DNA of 64,000 nucleotides. Origin: Mauremys mutica (Eukaryota > Chordata > Testudines > Geoemydidae). A program made the position numbers and the translations under genes. Under the pieces are notes generated by a model that was not told the origin of the DNA, did no database searches, and was given only the letters and a program-made list of their open reading frames with translations. The stretch is taken from NCBI RefSeq assembly GCF_020497125.1, contig NW_025422919.1, forward strand, positions 558,001 to 622,000, read 5' to 3'. Below, piece after piece: positions 23,567 through 34,100 of the stretch (positions are counted from its first letter, which is position 1; each line of letters starts with the position of its first letter).

Positions 23567-26149
23567 ATGGACAGCTCCCTGCACGCCACGCTCGGCCTTG
23601 TGCTCGGCTGCTGCCTGTGGGGCGCGTGGGGCCAGGAAAAGATCCATGTTCCCAATGGGGGGATGTGGGGCACGTGGGGTGAGGAAGAGTCCTGCCCCGG
23701 CAACAGCTTCGCCGTTGGGTTCTCCCTGAAGGTAAAGATTCACACCCCCCATCCTGGCTCCCCCCTGCCCCACTCCCTGCCCCCTTCACCCTCCCCACAG
23801 CCCCTGCCCCCTTCCCCATCCTGGCTCCCCCCTGCCCCACTCCCTGCCCCCTTCACCCTCCCCACACCCCCTGGCCCCTTCCCCAGCCCGGATCCCCCTA
23901 CCCCAAAGTCTGCCCCCAGCTCCTTGTACTGAAGCGATGGGGGACCAGTCTCTAACGCCCAGGCTTGCTGCCCCCCACGCCCCATTGCAGGTGCAGCTGC
24001 CCCAGCTCGCCGGGGACGACACGGCGCTGAACGGCATCCGGCTGCTCTGCTCCAATGGACGCACCATCCAGTCCAACGTGGGGCCGTGAGTACAGTGGGG
24101 CGGGGCCCAACGGAGGGTGCGGGCAGGTGGCACAGGGGGCACCGGGCTCCGTGCGCACCAGTGGAATAGGGGTGTCACCAACAGAGCTGGGTTGGCGCGG
24201 GGTTAGCAGTGGCAGAGATGGGTGGGTGGCATCGATGGTGATATGTCGGTGTCAGCTGTGGGTTAGTGGTGGCAGGGGTGGGATCGTGATTTTGACGGTG
24301 GGTTAGTGGTGGGAATAGTGGGATTGTGGTATTGACAGTGCGTTAGTGGTGGCAGAGGTGGGATCATGGTATTGACAGTGGGTTAGTGGTGGCAAAGGTG
24401 GGATCATGGTATTGACAGCGGGTTAGTGGTGGCAGTGGTGGGATCGTGCTGGTGGCAGCGGGTTAGTGGTGGCAGGGGAGGGATCGTGGTATCGACAGCG
24501 GGTTAGTGGTGGCAGGGGAGGGATCGTGGTATCGACAGCGGGTTAGTGGTGGCAGGGGAAGGATCGTGGTATCGACAGCGGGTTAGTGGTGGCAGGGGAG
24601 GGATCGTGGTATCGACAGCGGGTTAGTGGTGGTAGCGGTGGGATCGTGGTGGTGGTGGTGGTGGCAGGGGAGGGATCGTGGTATCGACAGTGGGTTAGTG
24701 GTGCTAGAGGTGGGATCGTGGTATCGACAACGGGTTAGTGGTGGCAGGGGAGGGATCATGGTATTGACAGCGGGTTAGTGGTGGCAGGGGAGGGATCGTG
24801 GTATCGACAGCGGGTTAGTGGTGGCAGGGGAGGGATCGTGGTATCGACAGTGGGTTAGTGGTGCTAGAGGTGGGATCGTGGTATTGACAGCGGGTTAGTG
24901 GTGGCAGGGGAGGGATCGTGGTATCGACAGCGGGTTAGTGGTGGCAGGGGAGGGATCGTGGTATCGACAGCGGGTTAGTGGTGGCAGGGGAGGGATCGTG
25001 GTATCGACAGCGGGTTAGTGGTGGCAGGGGAGGGATCGTGGTATCGACAGCGGGTTAGTGGTGGCAGGGGAGGGATCGTGGTATCGACAGCGGGTTAGTG
25101 GTGGCAGGGGAGGGATCGTGGTATCGACAGCGGGTTAGTGGTGGCAGGGGAGGGATCGTGGTATCGACAGCGGGTTAGTCGTGGCAGGGGAGGGATCGTG
25201 GTATTGACAGCGGGTTAGTGGTGGCAGGGGAGGGATCGTGGTACTGACAGCGGGTTAGTGGTGGCAGGGGAGGGATCGTGGTATCGACAGCGGGTTAGTG
25301 GTGGCAGGGGAGGGATCGTGGTACTGACAGTGGGTTAGTGGTGGCAGGGGAGGGATCGTGGTATTGACAGTGGGTTAGTGGTGGCAGGGGAGGGATCGTG
25401 GTACTGACAGTGGGTTAGTGGTGGCAGGGGAGGGATCGTGGTATCGACAGTGGGTTAGTGGTGCTAGAGGTGGGATCGTGGTATCGACAGCGGGTTAGTG
25501 GCGGCAGGGGAGGAATCGTGGTATTGACAGCGGGTTAGTGGTGGCAGGGGAGGGATCGTGGTATCGAAAGCGGGTTAGTGGTGCTAGAGGTGGGATCGTG
25601 GTGGTGGCAGCGGTGGGATACTAGGGCAGCAGGCTCCGACCCCAGAGCAGCACAGGGTGGGGGGAAGGCAGCACCCCCTGTGGGCCGTGCCCACCTGACC
25701 CGTTCTCTCCTCCCAGGTGGGGCTGGTGGGGCCGAGTGAAGAAATGCCCCTCGGGGCAGCGGCTGACCCAGTTCCGGCTGCGGGTGGAGCCCTGCCAGGG
25801 CCTCAAGGACGACACGGCCGCCAACAACATCGAGTTCGTCTGCACAGGCGGGGCGGAGCTGAGGGGCCACGGGGGGCGCCGGGGCAAGTGGGGCCCCCAG
25901 AGCCGCTCCTGCCGCCGTCGGGGCATCTGCACCATCGCCACCAAGGTGGAGGCCCCCCAGGGCAAAGGGGACGACACGGCCCTGAACGACGTCTACTTCA
26001 GATGCTGCAGGCCCGAAACCCTGCCCACCACCACAACCCAGCCCCCCATCACCTCAACCCTGCCCCCCATCACCACAACCCAGCCCCCCACCACAACCCA
26101 GCCCCCCCCCACACCAACTGATGAAGGCTCTGGGATGTGGTTGTCGTAA
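23567..26149 (+). CDS. VMO1: VMO1-like protein, copy C (3 exons, 230 aa, LTR-derived end)
   Basis: Exons 23,567-23,731, 23,991-24,085 and 25,717-26,149 join in frame to 230 residues. Signal peptide residues 1-22; the mature start is [13 protein letters not shown]. Internal motifs [25 protein letters not shown] and [13 protein letters not shown] are intact. The basic stretch [18 protein letters not shown] is shared with copy D and differs from B. After [13 protein letters not shown] the protein enters a short Pro/Thr tail (PPITSTLPPITTTQ..), a small version of the copy D heptad array. The tail is cut by an LTR starting at 26,131, so the last residues GMWLS and the TAA stop come from the LTR. 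The normal 3' UTR and AATAAA of copies B and D are absent here; polyadenylation would have to use an LTR signal. The VMO1 domain looks functional; expression is open. Confidence 0.9.
24230..25610. repeat. 40-bp minisatellite in VMO1 copy C intron 2
   Basis: About 34 units of GGATCGTGGTATCGACAGCG + GGTTAGTGGTGGCAGGGGAG, many identical in the middle of the array. It ends about 105 bp before exon 3. Confidence 0.96.
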
Positions 26150-28280
26150 CTGGGGGTGGATCGATATAGATCATGGTTGCAACCAAGGTCCTGGAGTGGC
26201 ACCAAATCTTGTATAAAGGGGGTCAGGTGAGGTGTCTAGGACCCGGTTACGGGGTCTGGGTGCGGTTACGGGGTCTGGGTGCGGTTATGGGTTGCTGGGT
26301 ACAGTTACGGGGTCTGGGTGCGGTTATGGGTTGCTGGGTACGGTTACGGGGTCTGGGTGCGGTTATGGGTTGCTGGGTACAGTTACGGGGTCTGGGTGCG
26401 GTTATGGGTTGCTGGGTATGGTTACGGGGTCTGGGTGCGGTTATGGGTTGCTGGGTACGGTTACGGGGTCTGGGTGCGGTTATGGGTTGCTGGGTACAGT
26501 TATGGGTTGCTGGGTGCGGTTACGGGGTCTGGGTACGGTTACGGTGTCTGGGTGCGGTTATGGGTTGCTGGGTACGGTTACGGGGTCTGGGTGCGGTTAT
26601 GGGTTGCTGGGTACAGTTATGGGTTGCTGGGTGCGGTTACGGGGTCTGGCTTCGGTTACGGGGTCTGGGTGCGGTTATGGGTTGCTGGGTACAGTTACGG
26701 GGTCTGGGTGCGGTTATGGGTTGCTGGGTACGGTTACGGGGTCTGAGTGCAGTTATGGGTTGCTGGGTACAGTTACGGGGTCTGGGTGCGGTTATGGGTT
26801 GCTGGGTACAGTTACGGGGTCTGGGTGCGGTTATGGGTTGCTGGGTACGGTTACGGGGTCTGGGTGCAGTTATGGGTTGCTGGGTACAGTTATGGGTTGC
26901 TGGGTGCGGTTACGGGGTCTGGCTGTGGTTACGGGGTCTGGGTGCGGTTATGGGTTGCTGGGTACAGTTACGGGGTCTGGGTGCGGTTATGGGTTGCTGG
27001 GTACGGTTACTGGGTCTGGGTGCGGTTATGGGTTGCTGGGTACGGTTACGGGGTCTGGGTGCAGTTATGGGTTGCTGGGTACAGTTATGGGTTGCTGGGT
27101 ACAGTTACGGGGTCTGGGTGCAGTTACGGGGTCTGGGTGCGGTTATGGGTTGCTGGGTACGGTTACGGGGTCTGGGTGCGGTTATGGGTTGCTGGGTACG
27201 GTTACGGGGTCTGGGTGCGGTTATGGGTTGCTGGGTGCGGTTACGGGGTCTGGGTACGGTTACGGGGTCTGGGTGCAGTTACGGGGTCTGGGTGCGGTTA
27301 TGGGTTGCTGGGTACGGTTACGGGGTCTGGGTGCGGTTATGGGTTGCTGGGTACGGTTACGGGGTCTGGGTGCGGTTATGGGTTGCTGGGTACGGTTACG
27401 GGGTCTGGGTGCGGTTACGGGGTCTGGGTGCGGTTATGGGTTGCTGGGTACGGTTACGGGGTCTGGGTGCGGTTATGGGTTGCTGGGTACGGTTACGGGG
27501 TCTGGGTGCGGTTATGGGTTGCTGGGTGCGGTTACGGGGTCTGGGTACGGTTACGGGGTCTGGGTGCAGTTACGGGGTCTGGGTGCGGTTATGGGTTGCT
27601 GGGTACGGTTACGGGGTCTGGGTGCGGTTACGGGGTCTGGGTGCGGTTACGGGGTCTGGGTACGGTTACGGGGTCTGGGTGCAGTTACGGGGTCTGGGTG
27701 CGGTTACGGGGTCTGGGTGCGGTTATGGGTTGCTGGGTACGGTTACGGGGTCTGGGTGCGGTTATGGGTTGCTGGGTACGGTTACGGGGTCTGGGTGCGG
27801 TTATGGGTTGCTGGGTGCGGTTACGGGGTCTGGGTGCAGTTATGGGTTGCTGGGTACAGTTACGGGGTCTGGGTGCGGTTACGGGGTCTGGGTGTGGTTA
27901 CGGGGTCTGGGTGCAGGGATCGTTTTGTAGTTGATGTTATGAATATTGGCTCTGGACTGTCTGTATTTCACACTTGGGCTCGGCCTCTGGGTGACACCCC
28001 AGAGACGCTGGCGGCAGCTCTGCCGAGCCGGCTTGGTGGCCCATTAAGGCCCGTCGGCTACAGAACTGAGCCCTGGAGAGAAGGCAGATCCGCCCGGTGA
28101 CTCAGCCAGGCAGGGACCTGCCTATGGGCAGAGCTCGGAGGGTTTTCTCGCCACGTGCCGGGCGGCTCGTCTTCGGGAGAAAGGAAACAGAGGCCACGTG
28201 GCACGAGGCTAGACGAGGCAGCTGCAGCTTCTCCATCGGGTCATCACTCCTGCTTCTCACCTCCGGAGGGGCCTCGCGTT
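26131..28280 (+). mobile_element. LTR inserted into the end of VMO1 copy C
   Basis: The start TGGGATGTGG..AACTGGG..ATATAGATCATGGTTGCAACC matches the U3 start of the LTRs at 21,360 and 37,932 (both on the - strand); here it is on the + strand. U3 contains the 39-bp minisatellite, then TGAATATTGGCTCTGGAC and AGAGAAGGCAGATCCGCCC. It is disrupted by another repeat from about 28,290 and resumes near 29,238. No retroviral genes are present. Confidence 0.75.
26235..27920 (+). repeat. U3 minisatellite (19 + 20 bp units), copy 2, longest
   Basis: About 1.69 kb of the same composite unit as at 20,384-21,245 but in the opposite orientation. All open frames across it are by-products of the 39-bp period. 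Confidence 0.95.
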
Positions 28281-28289
28281 TCGATTTTA

Positions 28290-29237
28290 GACCCTAAAGG
28301 GCTGGCACCGGCATGGGCGCCAACTTATATGGGCTCGTGGAGCTAAAGCCCCAGGAATATTCAAAATCAGGGGCTCTGCTCCACCAATATTTGGAGCTAG
28401 GTTTCGCCCCTTTAAATCCCAGCCGCGGCCGGGAATCAGAGGGCTCTGGGCTGCCTGCAACCGCGGGGAGCCCAGAGCCTTTTAAAATCCAGCCGCGGCC
28501 GGGAATCAGAGGGCTCTGGGCTGCCTGCAACCGCGGGGAGCCCAGAGCCTTTTAAAATCCAGCCGCGGCCGGGAATCAGAGGGCTCTGGGCTGCCTGCAA
28601 CCGCGGGGAGCCCAGAGCCTTTTAAATCCCAGCCGCAGCCGGGAATCAGAGGGCTCTGGGCTGCCTGCAACCGCGGGGAGCCCAGAGCCCTTTAAATCTC
28701 AGCCGCGGCCGGGAATCAGAGGGCTCTGGGCTGCCCACAGGGGCAGGGAGCCCAGAGCCCTTTAAATCTCAGCCGCGGCTGCTGATTGCCCCCTCCCCAG
28801 ACCCCTGCCCCAACTGCCCCCCAGGACCCCCACCCCCTATCTAAGCACCACTGGTCCTTGTCCCCCATTACCCACTCCCGAGACAACTGCCCCTTGGGAC
28901 CCCAGCCCCTATCTAAGCCTCCCTTCTCCTTGTCCCCAACTGCCCCCTCCTGAGACCCCACCCCCTACCTGTCCCCTGATAAACCCCCGGGACTCCCATG
29001 CCTATCCAATTGCTGCCTGTCCCCTGACTGCCCCTTCGAACCTCTGCCCCATCCAACTCCCCCTGCTCCTTGTCCCTTGACTGGCCCCTGGAACCCCCTA
29101 CCCCTTCTCCAACCTTGTAATCTTGTGGCACTGACGCGTTGTAGCTTCATTTTATATCGGCTTACAGGGCGGGAGTGGGGGGGGGCACCACCATTTTGGG
29201 CCCCACCAAAAATTATACAAACCTGCCGCCTATGGTC
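28290..29237. mobile_element. Nested interspersed repeat with a 70-bp tandem block
   Basis: Separates two parts of the LTR that starts at 26,131. It includes five to six 70-bp units at about 28,420-28,775 (GGGCTCTGGGCTGCCTGCAA, AGCCGCGGCCGGGAATCAG) and a C-rich part with CCCCTGCCCCAACTGCCCCC. On the - strand the right end begins CATAGGCGGCAGGTTTG. I do not know the family. Confidence 0.5.
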
Positions 29238-29556
29238 ACCGGTCCGGCGGGATTGGTGGGGCAGAGCTGACCTGGGTCTGGGGCTTGGTCCTTCGGGATT
29301 GAGGGAACCTTGTTTCGTTTACTGGGGGGGGGGGCTGGTTTTCCCAGCCATCCGTCCCCCCCGCGAGGGGCGCTGGGGGGATACTGGGAAACGGGGGTGT
29401 CTGGGGGAATCGCTGGGTGACGGGTGGTTACCCGGGGGGGGGTGAGACCCACCTCCGCTCTGGCTGGGTGGGTGGGTGGGTTTGCCTGGGTGTGCAAAGG
29501 ACACCAGCCTGGGGCTGTGATCTCAGCCACTGGTCCCGGATTGACCCCTCGTTACC
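29238..29556 (+). mobile_element. Remaining R-U5 part of the LTR begun at 26,131
   Basis: CTGACCTGGGTCTGGGGCTT through a diverged GGTCCCGGA..CTCGTTAC end matches, in reverse complement, 19,512-19,860. It is diverged and carries long G runs. Confidence 0.6.
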
Positions 29557-29577
29557 CCCCCCCGCCCCCAACCCTAG

Positions 29578-30245
29578 TGACTCAGTTCGGGCTGCGGGTG
29601 GAGCCTCCCCTGTTGCGTTCTCATGCGGGACGGATAAAGCACAACAACCAATAGGATTGCAAGCAGAATCGTTTATTATTTACAATGCATCATATTATAT
29701 AGGCTTCTCCATATTAGCAAACGTCAGACCCACCAACATCACGTTGCTGCTGACTGGTTCTCTGTCCGATACACACGCTTTTCACACGCATGTGGCCCTT
29801 TGCTTACTGGTTTCCCATTTCCCATGCAACTCATCTGATTTGTGGACTTGTTTATCACCTTGAAACCATCCCAGCCAGGCCACCTGGCGTCTGCCTCCCA
29901 CGGGCTAGCTCCCAACTTTCTCATAACAACTTTATCTCACCCCTCTGTTCCTCTTGTCCTGCTGCTGTAACTTCCCACCAAGGCAGCATAGGGATGATGT
30001 AACCCCCCCCTCCCCCCCCACATCGTCTGCTGACCGCTCCCCACTTCCCCCTGCCCCCCCAGGAACCCTGCTCCCAGCTGCTCCCCCGCCAGCCCCTGTG
30101 CGTGACCCCCCCGCAGTAAACGCCGCACGTCGGACCTCAGCTGAACAGCGTCTGCCTCTGATTGGCCGGATGCAACCCTGACAACGGGGTGGGGGGGCAG
30201 AGGGTGAGAATTGGATTGGAGTGGGCAGGGTCTCCAATCCCTCAC
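29578..30245 (+). pseudogene. VMO1: VMO1 pseudogene (exon 3 and 3' UTR remnants)
   Basis: At 29,578-29,609, GACTCAGTTCGGGCTGCGGG followed by TGGAGCC matches the TQFRLRVEP part of VMO1 exon 3. From about 30,050, CTCCCAGCTGCTCCCCCGCC followed by a decayed polyadenylation site AGTAAA (30,115-30,120) and CAGCTGAACAGC matches the 3' UTR of copies B and D. An LTR (29,610-30,002) lies between, and the rest of exon 3 and exons 1-2 are missing. This is a fifth VMO1 locus in the array, clearly non-functional. Confidence 0.78.
29610..30002 (-). mobile_element. LTR of an endogenous retrovirus-like element inside the VMO1 pseudogene
   Basis: On the - strand it shows U3 text, a TATA box (CCTATATAATATG, near 29,697), AATAAA at 29,677-29,672 and the end GAGAACGCAACA at 29,610. 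This is the U3-R-U5 order of a solo LTR. The left boundary (- strand 5' end) near 30,002 is approximate because of the adjoining C tract. No genes. Confidence 0.62.
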
Positions 30246-30249
30246 CCCC

Positions 30250-30840
30250 CAGACAGACTGGCTGGCTCAGGGGGGCGGGGAATGGGGCAGGGGCCTGTCC
30301 CCTCCGGGGGGCGCCGGCTCCCCCCCGGCCCCAGGGCGGGGACTGGCTGGCTCAGGGGGGCGGGGAATGGGGCAGGGGCCTGTCCCCTCTGGGGGGCGCC
30401 GGCTCCCCCCCGGCCCCAGGGCGGGGACTGGCTGGCTCAGGGGGGCAGGGAATGGGGCAGGGGCCTGTCCCCTCTGGGGGGCGCTGGCTCCCCCCCGGCC
30501 CCAGGGCGGGGACTGGCTGGCTCAGGGGGGCGGGGAGCGGGGCAGGGGCCTGTCCCCTCCGGGGGGCGCCGGCTCCCCCCCGGCCCCAGGGCAGGGACTG
30601 GCTGGCTCAGGGGGGCAGGGAATGGGGCAGGGGCCTGTCCCCTCTGGGGGGCGCCGGCTCCCACCTGGCCCCAGGGCGGGGACTGACTGGCTCAGGGGGG
30701 CAGGGAATGGGGCAGGGGCCTGTCCCCTCCGGGGGGCGCCGGCTCCCCCCCGGCCCCAGGGCGGGGACTGGCTGGCTCAGGGGGGCAGGGAATGGGGCAG
30801 GGGCCTGTCCCCTCTAGGGGCACCGGCTCTGCTCCGGCCC
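30250..30840. repeat. 85-bp minisatellite downstream of the VMO1 pseudogene
   Basis: About seven 85-bp units beginning GACTGGCTGGCTCAGGGGGG. The same array lies downstream of copy D (42,690-43,215), and one unit remains at 11,860. It marks the 3' side of the VMO1 duplication unit. Confidence 0.95.
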
Positions 30841-32860
30841 CAGGCCAGAGCTGGTTCTCCGCAGTGTCTCCGGCTTCGCCAGCCCGATGTCTGGAAGCTG
30901 GTCCGACTGGTCCCTGCGACGTCCCCAGGCTTGTTCCTTGCAGCCGAGCGACTCCAGTTCCCGGAGGAAGCGTCGTTTCACCTCTGGCCCAGGATCATCG
31001 TCAGCCAGCCCCTAACGACGCCGACATTGGCACCGGGGTGTCATGCGCGTTCCAGGCATCCGGGGTGTCTCTCCCCATCGCGTGGGACGCGGCTGCAATC
31101 CTCCCGGGCGTCTGTCACAGCCTCTGCTCCAGCCCCAGTGCTGCTCCTGCCTCTCCCCGCCGGCCCCGGCCTCCCCCGCGCCCGGCCCCGAACACGGCCG
31201 GTCACGTTAACCGATCCCAGCACCAGTCCACCCCTTCCACGCCCGTCCCCCCGCAGCGCGGTCACCTCCCTGCCGTCCAGTCAGGACGCCTTTCGGGGAT
31301 GGGAGAGGGGGGTTGGCTCACTGTGCCTGGTGCTGGGGTGCCCTGGCCATGACATATGGGGCACTTCACCGCCCAGAGTGGCGGTTTCAAGGCCACACGG
31401 TGCAATGGTAGGAAAAATACCTGCATGGCATCCACCAGGCTGTTCCTCTGGGAAGTTCTTTGCGTGCGAGCGAGTGCTGAGGCTTGGGAGAAACGCTGCG
31501 TGGATCTGAGTGAGTCTGGAGATGGAGACGCCTTTTGGGGGTGTCCCGGAGTCCCCGGGCGCTGCTCTGGAGCTGCTCCCCACCAAGCCAGGCAGGACTC
31601 TGGGGAGCCTCCTCCTCCTCGGAGCAGCCTGTCTGCAGGGCAGGAAGCTCCCACGGCTTCACCTCCTGGGTCTCTCCTTGGAGCATTCAGCCTCCTCTGC
31701 CCCTCCGTGCGCTTCCCCCAGCGAGTCGCCCAGGCGGGGTCCTGGGGAAGCCACAGGGTCCTGCCCCCGCACTGCGCAGTCAGACGTGACTCTCAGCCAG
31801 CCAGGGACACAGAGGTTTATTCGATGGCAGGAACAGGGGCTAACACAGAGCTTGTAGGTACAGCGAGACGGACCCCTCGGCCGGGTCCATCCTGGGGGGC
31901 AGTGAGCCAGACCCCCACGTCTGGGTCTCCCCCTCCCCTCCCCCAGCCAGTTCCAGCCTCCAAAAACCCCTCCAGCCCCTCCTCCTCTGCTCAGCCCCTT
32001 TCCCAGGCCAGGAGGCCACCTGATCCCTTTGTTCACCTTTAGCTATTCCCTTGCAAGGGGGAAGGGCCCTGGCCATTAGTTGCCAGGAGACAGAGTGTCG
32101 GCCATTTATGCCGACTGGAGACTTAAGAAATGCACAGGGGAAACTGAGGCACCCACACAGTATTCAGAGGAAACATTAAGAACAGTCCCACTTCGTCACA
32201 GCGGGAAGCTGTTGCCACCAGGAGCTCAGGTCTCTCCTCGGACCGGGGCTGGGGTCGAGCTGCTCCCCGGGCAGCGGGCGCTGGTGTCCGGGTGAGATTT
32301 CCGATGGAGGGGGGCGGCGTCAGGCGCTGTTCCAGGGCTGGGGTCTAGAGCGTGAAATATACCAGTTTGTAGCAGAAAGGGGGTTCCCTGCGTAGGTACT
32401 AACAGACTGGGATCAAGCCTCCCCTCAGCTGTCTCTTTGTTATGGCGAGAGACAGCGGCCAGTGCCAGGTGCCCCAGAGGGAATGAACAGAGCAGGGAAT
32501 CCCCGAGTGGCCCAGCCCCTGTCGCCCATTGCCAGGTGCTGGCAAACAGAGGCTACGGACACCGTCCCTGCCCAGCCTGGCTAGTAGCCATCGATGGCTT
32601 GTGATCCACATCGCTCTGAACCAGTGCCCCGGCCTCTCCCTTATTCCCCACCCCCCTGATTCTTTGGGTCATCTGCAAACTTTCCCAGGGGTGATTTTAT
32701 GTTTTCTTCCAGCTCTTGGATAAAGCCGTTAACTAGCGTCGGGCCAGGAACCGAGCCCTGCGGGACCCCACTGACGATGTCCCGTTTCCGATTCCATTCG
32801 GAGATCCATCAGTTAGCCAGTTTTGAATCCATTTCCTACGTTCATTCAAGGCCGGTCTAG
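30841..32860. repeat. Duplicated segment, copy 2 (pair at 11,900-13,290)
   Basis: Nearly identical to 11,900-13,290 apart from the LTR inserted at 31,542-32,200. It includes the CR1 fragment (GVPQGS / FADD on the - strand) at 32,650-32,860. Non-coding. Confidence 0.85.
31542..32200 (-). mobile_element. Solo LTR interrupting duplicated segment 2
   Basis: TG..CA element of 659 bp. On the - strand it starts TGTGACGAAGTGGGACTG and continues CTCAGTTTCCCC, an LTR start I associate with turtles. Flanks GGGGG (left) and GCGGG (right) differ at one base, consistent with a 5-bp duplication. The paralogous segment at about 12,625 has the empty site. The + strand bears AGAGGTTTATTCG, i.e. an AATAAA signal on the - strand. 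Confidence 0.75.
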
Positions 32861-33024
32861 TTGTTCAATCCTGATGCCGTGCGGCACGCACTCAGACGCC
32901 TCCCAGGCACCTACGGTTGTTACAGCCGCGCTATTATCTTGATCACCCAATTTTGTAATTGCTCTGACAAAAGGCCTCAAAGCAGCACGACAGGCTCTGT
33001 TTTCCACCCAGCCCCGCTGAGCGG

Positions 33025-34100
33025 CCGTAACGACGCTGGTTCTGGCGGGACCCAACCGAGAGGGCCAATTCAGGACAAATCGCTTAGAACAGGGCAGTCA
33101 CAGGCCAAGGCTGGGGGTTTTCCACTCCTAAGGCAAACCAAACCAGCCACACAAAGAGGACTTTGGTCTCACCCCACTGGCTAACCACACGTCACACTAG
33201 CAATTCCCTCAGACACTCCAGTTTCCCAGCATCACCACCAGTGCACTCGTCCTGGGGACGAATGGTTATGAAAACCAACACCCCAATAAAAGAAACAAGG
33301 TTCTCCTGCTCCCAAAGGACCAAGCCCCAGACCCAGGTCAACATACACATCAGATCTTCCCCACCAGCCCCGCTGTTGCCAACCCTTTAGAATCTACAAT
33401 CGAAAGGTTTATTCATAAAAGGAAGAAGATCCAGCCGAGGGCTAGAATTGGCGACATGGAATCGGTGACGTACAGTGACGGCAAAGCTCTCGGCTCAGGC
33501 TTGTAGCCGGGATGGGATAAGATGCAGGTTCAAATCCAGTCTCTGGAGAACATCCCCCGCTGGGCTGGGTCATTCAGTCCTTTGTGCAGAGCTTCAGTTT
33601 GTAGCAAAGTCCCTCCAGAGGCAGAAGCAGGATTGAAGACAAGATGGAGATGAGGCATCAGCCTTTTATAGGCTTTTCCAGGTGTAAGAACCTCTTTGTT
33701 CTTACTGTGGAAAGTTACAGCAAAATGGAGTCTGGAGTCACATGGGCCAGTCCCTGCACTTTGCTGAGTTACAAGGCGGATCTGCCTCCTCTCCATGGGT
33801 CAGTTGTGTAGCTGATGGTCCTTAATGGGCCATCAAGCAGGCTAGGCAGAGCTAACACCAACTTGTCTGGGGTGTCACCCAGAAGCACAGCACAAGTTTG
33901 AAATACAGACAGTGCAGAGCCAATACTCATAACTTCAACTACAAAAAGGATACACACGTATAGACACCATGATTATAACCAGCAACCCATAACCTGGTCT
34001 TGGACACCTTATATGACCCCCTCTACACAAGATTTGGTGCCACTGCAGGACTTCGGTTGCAACCATGTTCTAGATGGTCCCAGATTATGTCAATAACGTC
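33025..34100 (-). mobile_element. LTR without minisatellite expansion
   Basis: Same LTR family and same left-hand insertion point (CCCCGCTGAGCGGC) as the solo LTR at 19,512. On the - strand: U3 with an unexpanded GTTATGGGTTGCTGGTTATAA near 34,000-33,975, a CTATAAAAGG TATA box near 33,665, AATAAACC near 33,410, and an end near 33,025. With the fragment at 37,690-37,932 it may frame an old LTR retroelement. Confidence 0.68.

Noticed and set aside
26173..28100. Frames up to 622 codons, GYGVWVRL type
   Set aside because: Same 39-bp U3 minisatellite in the other orientation; no start context, domain or splice support.
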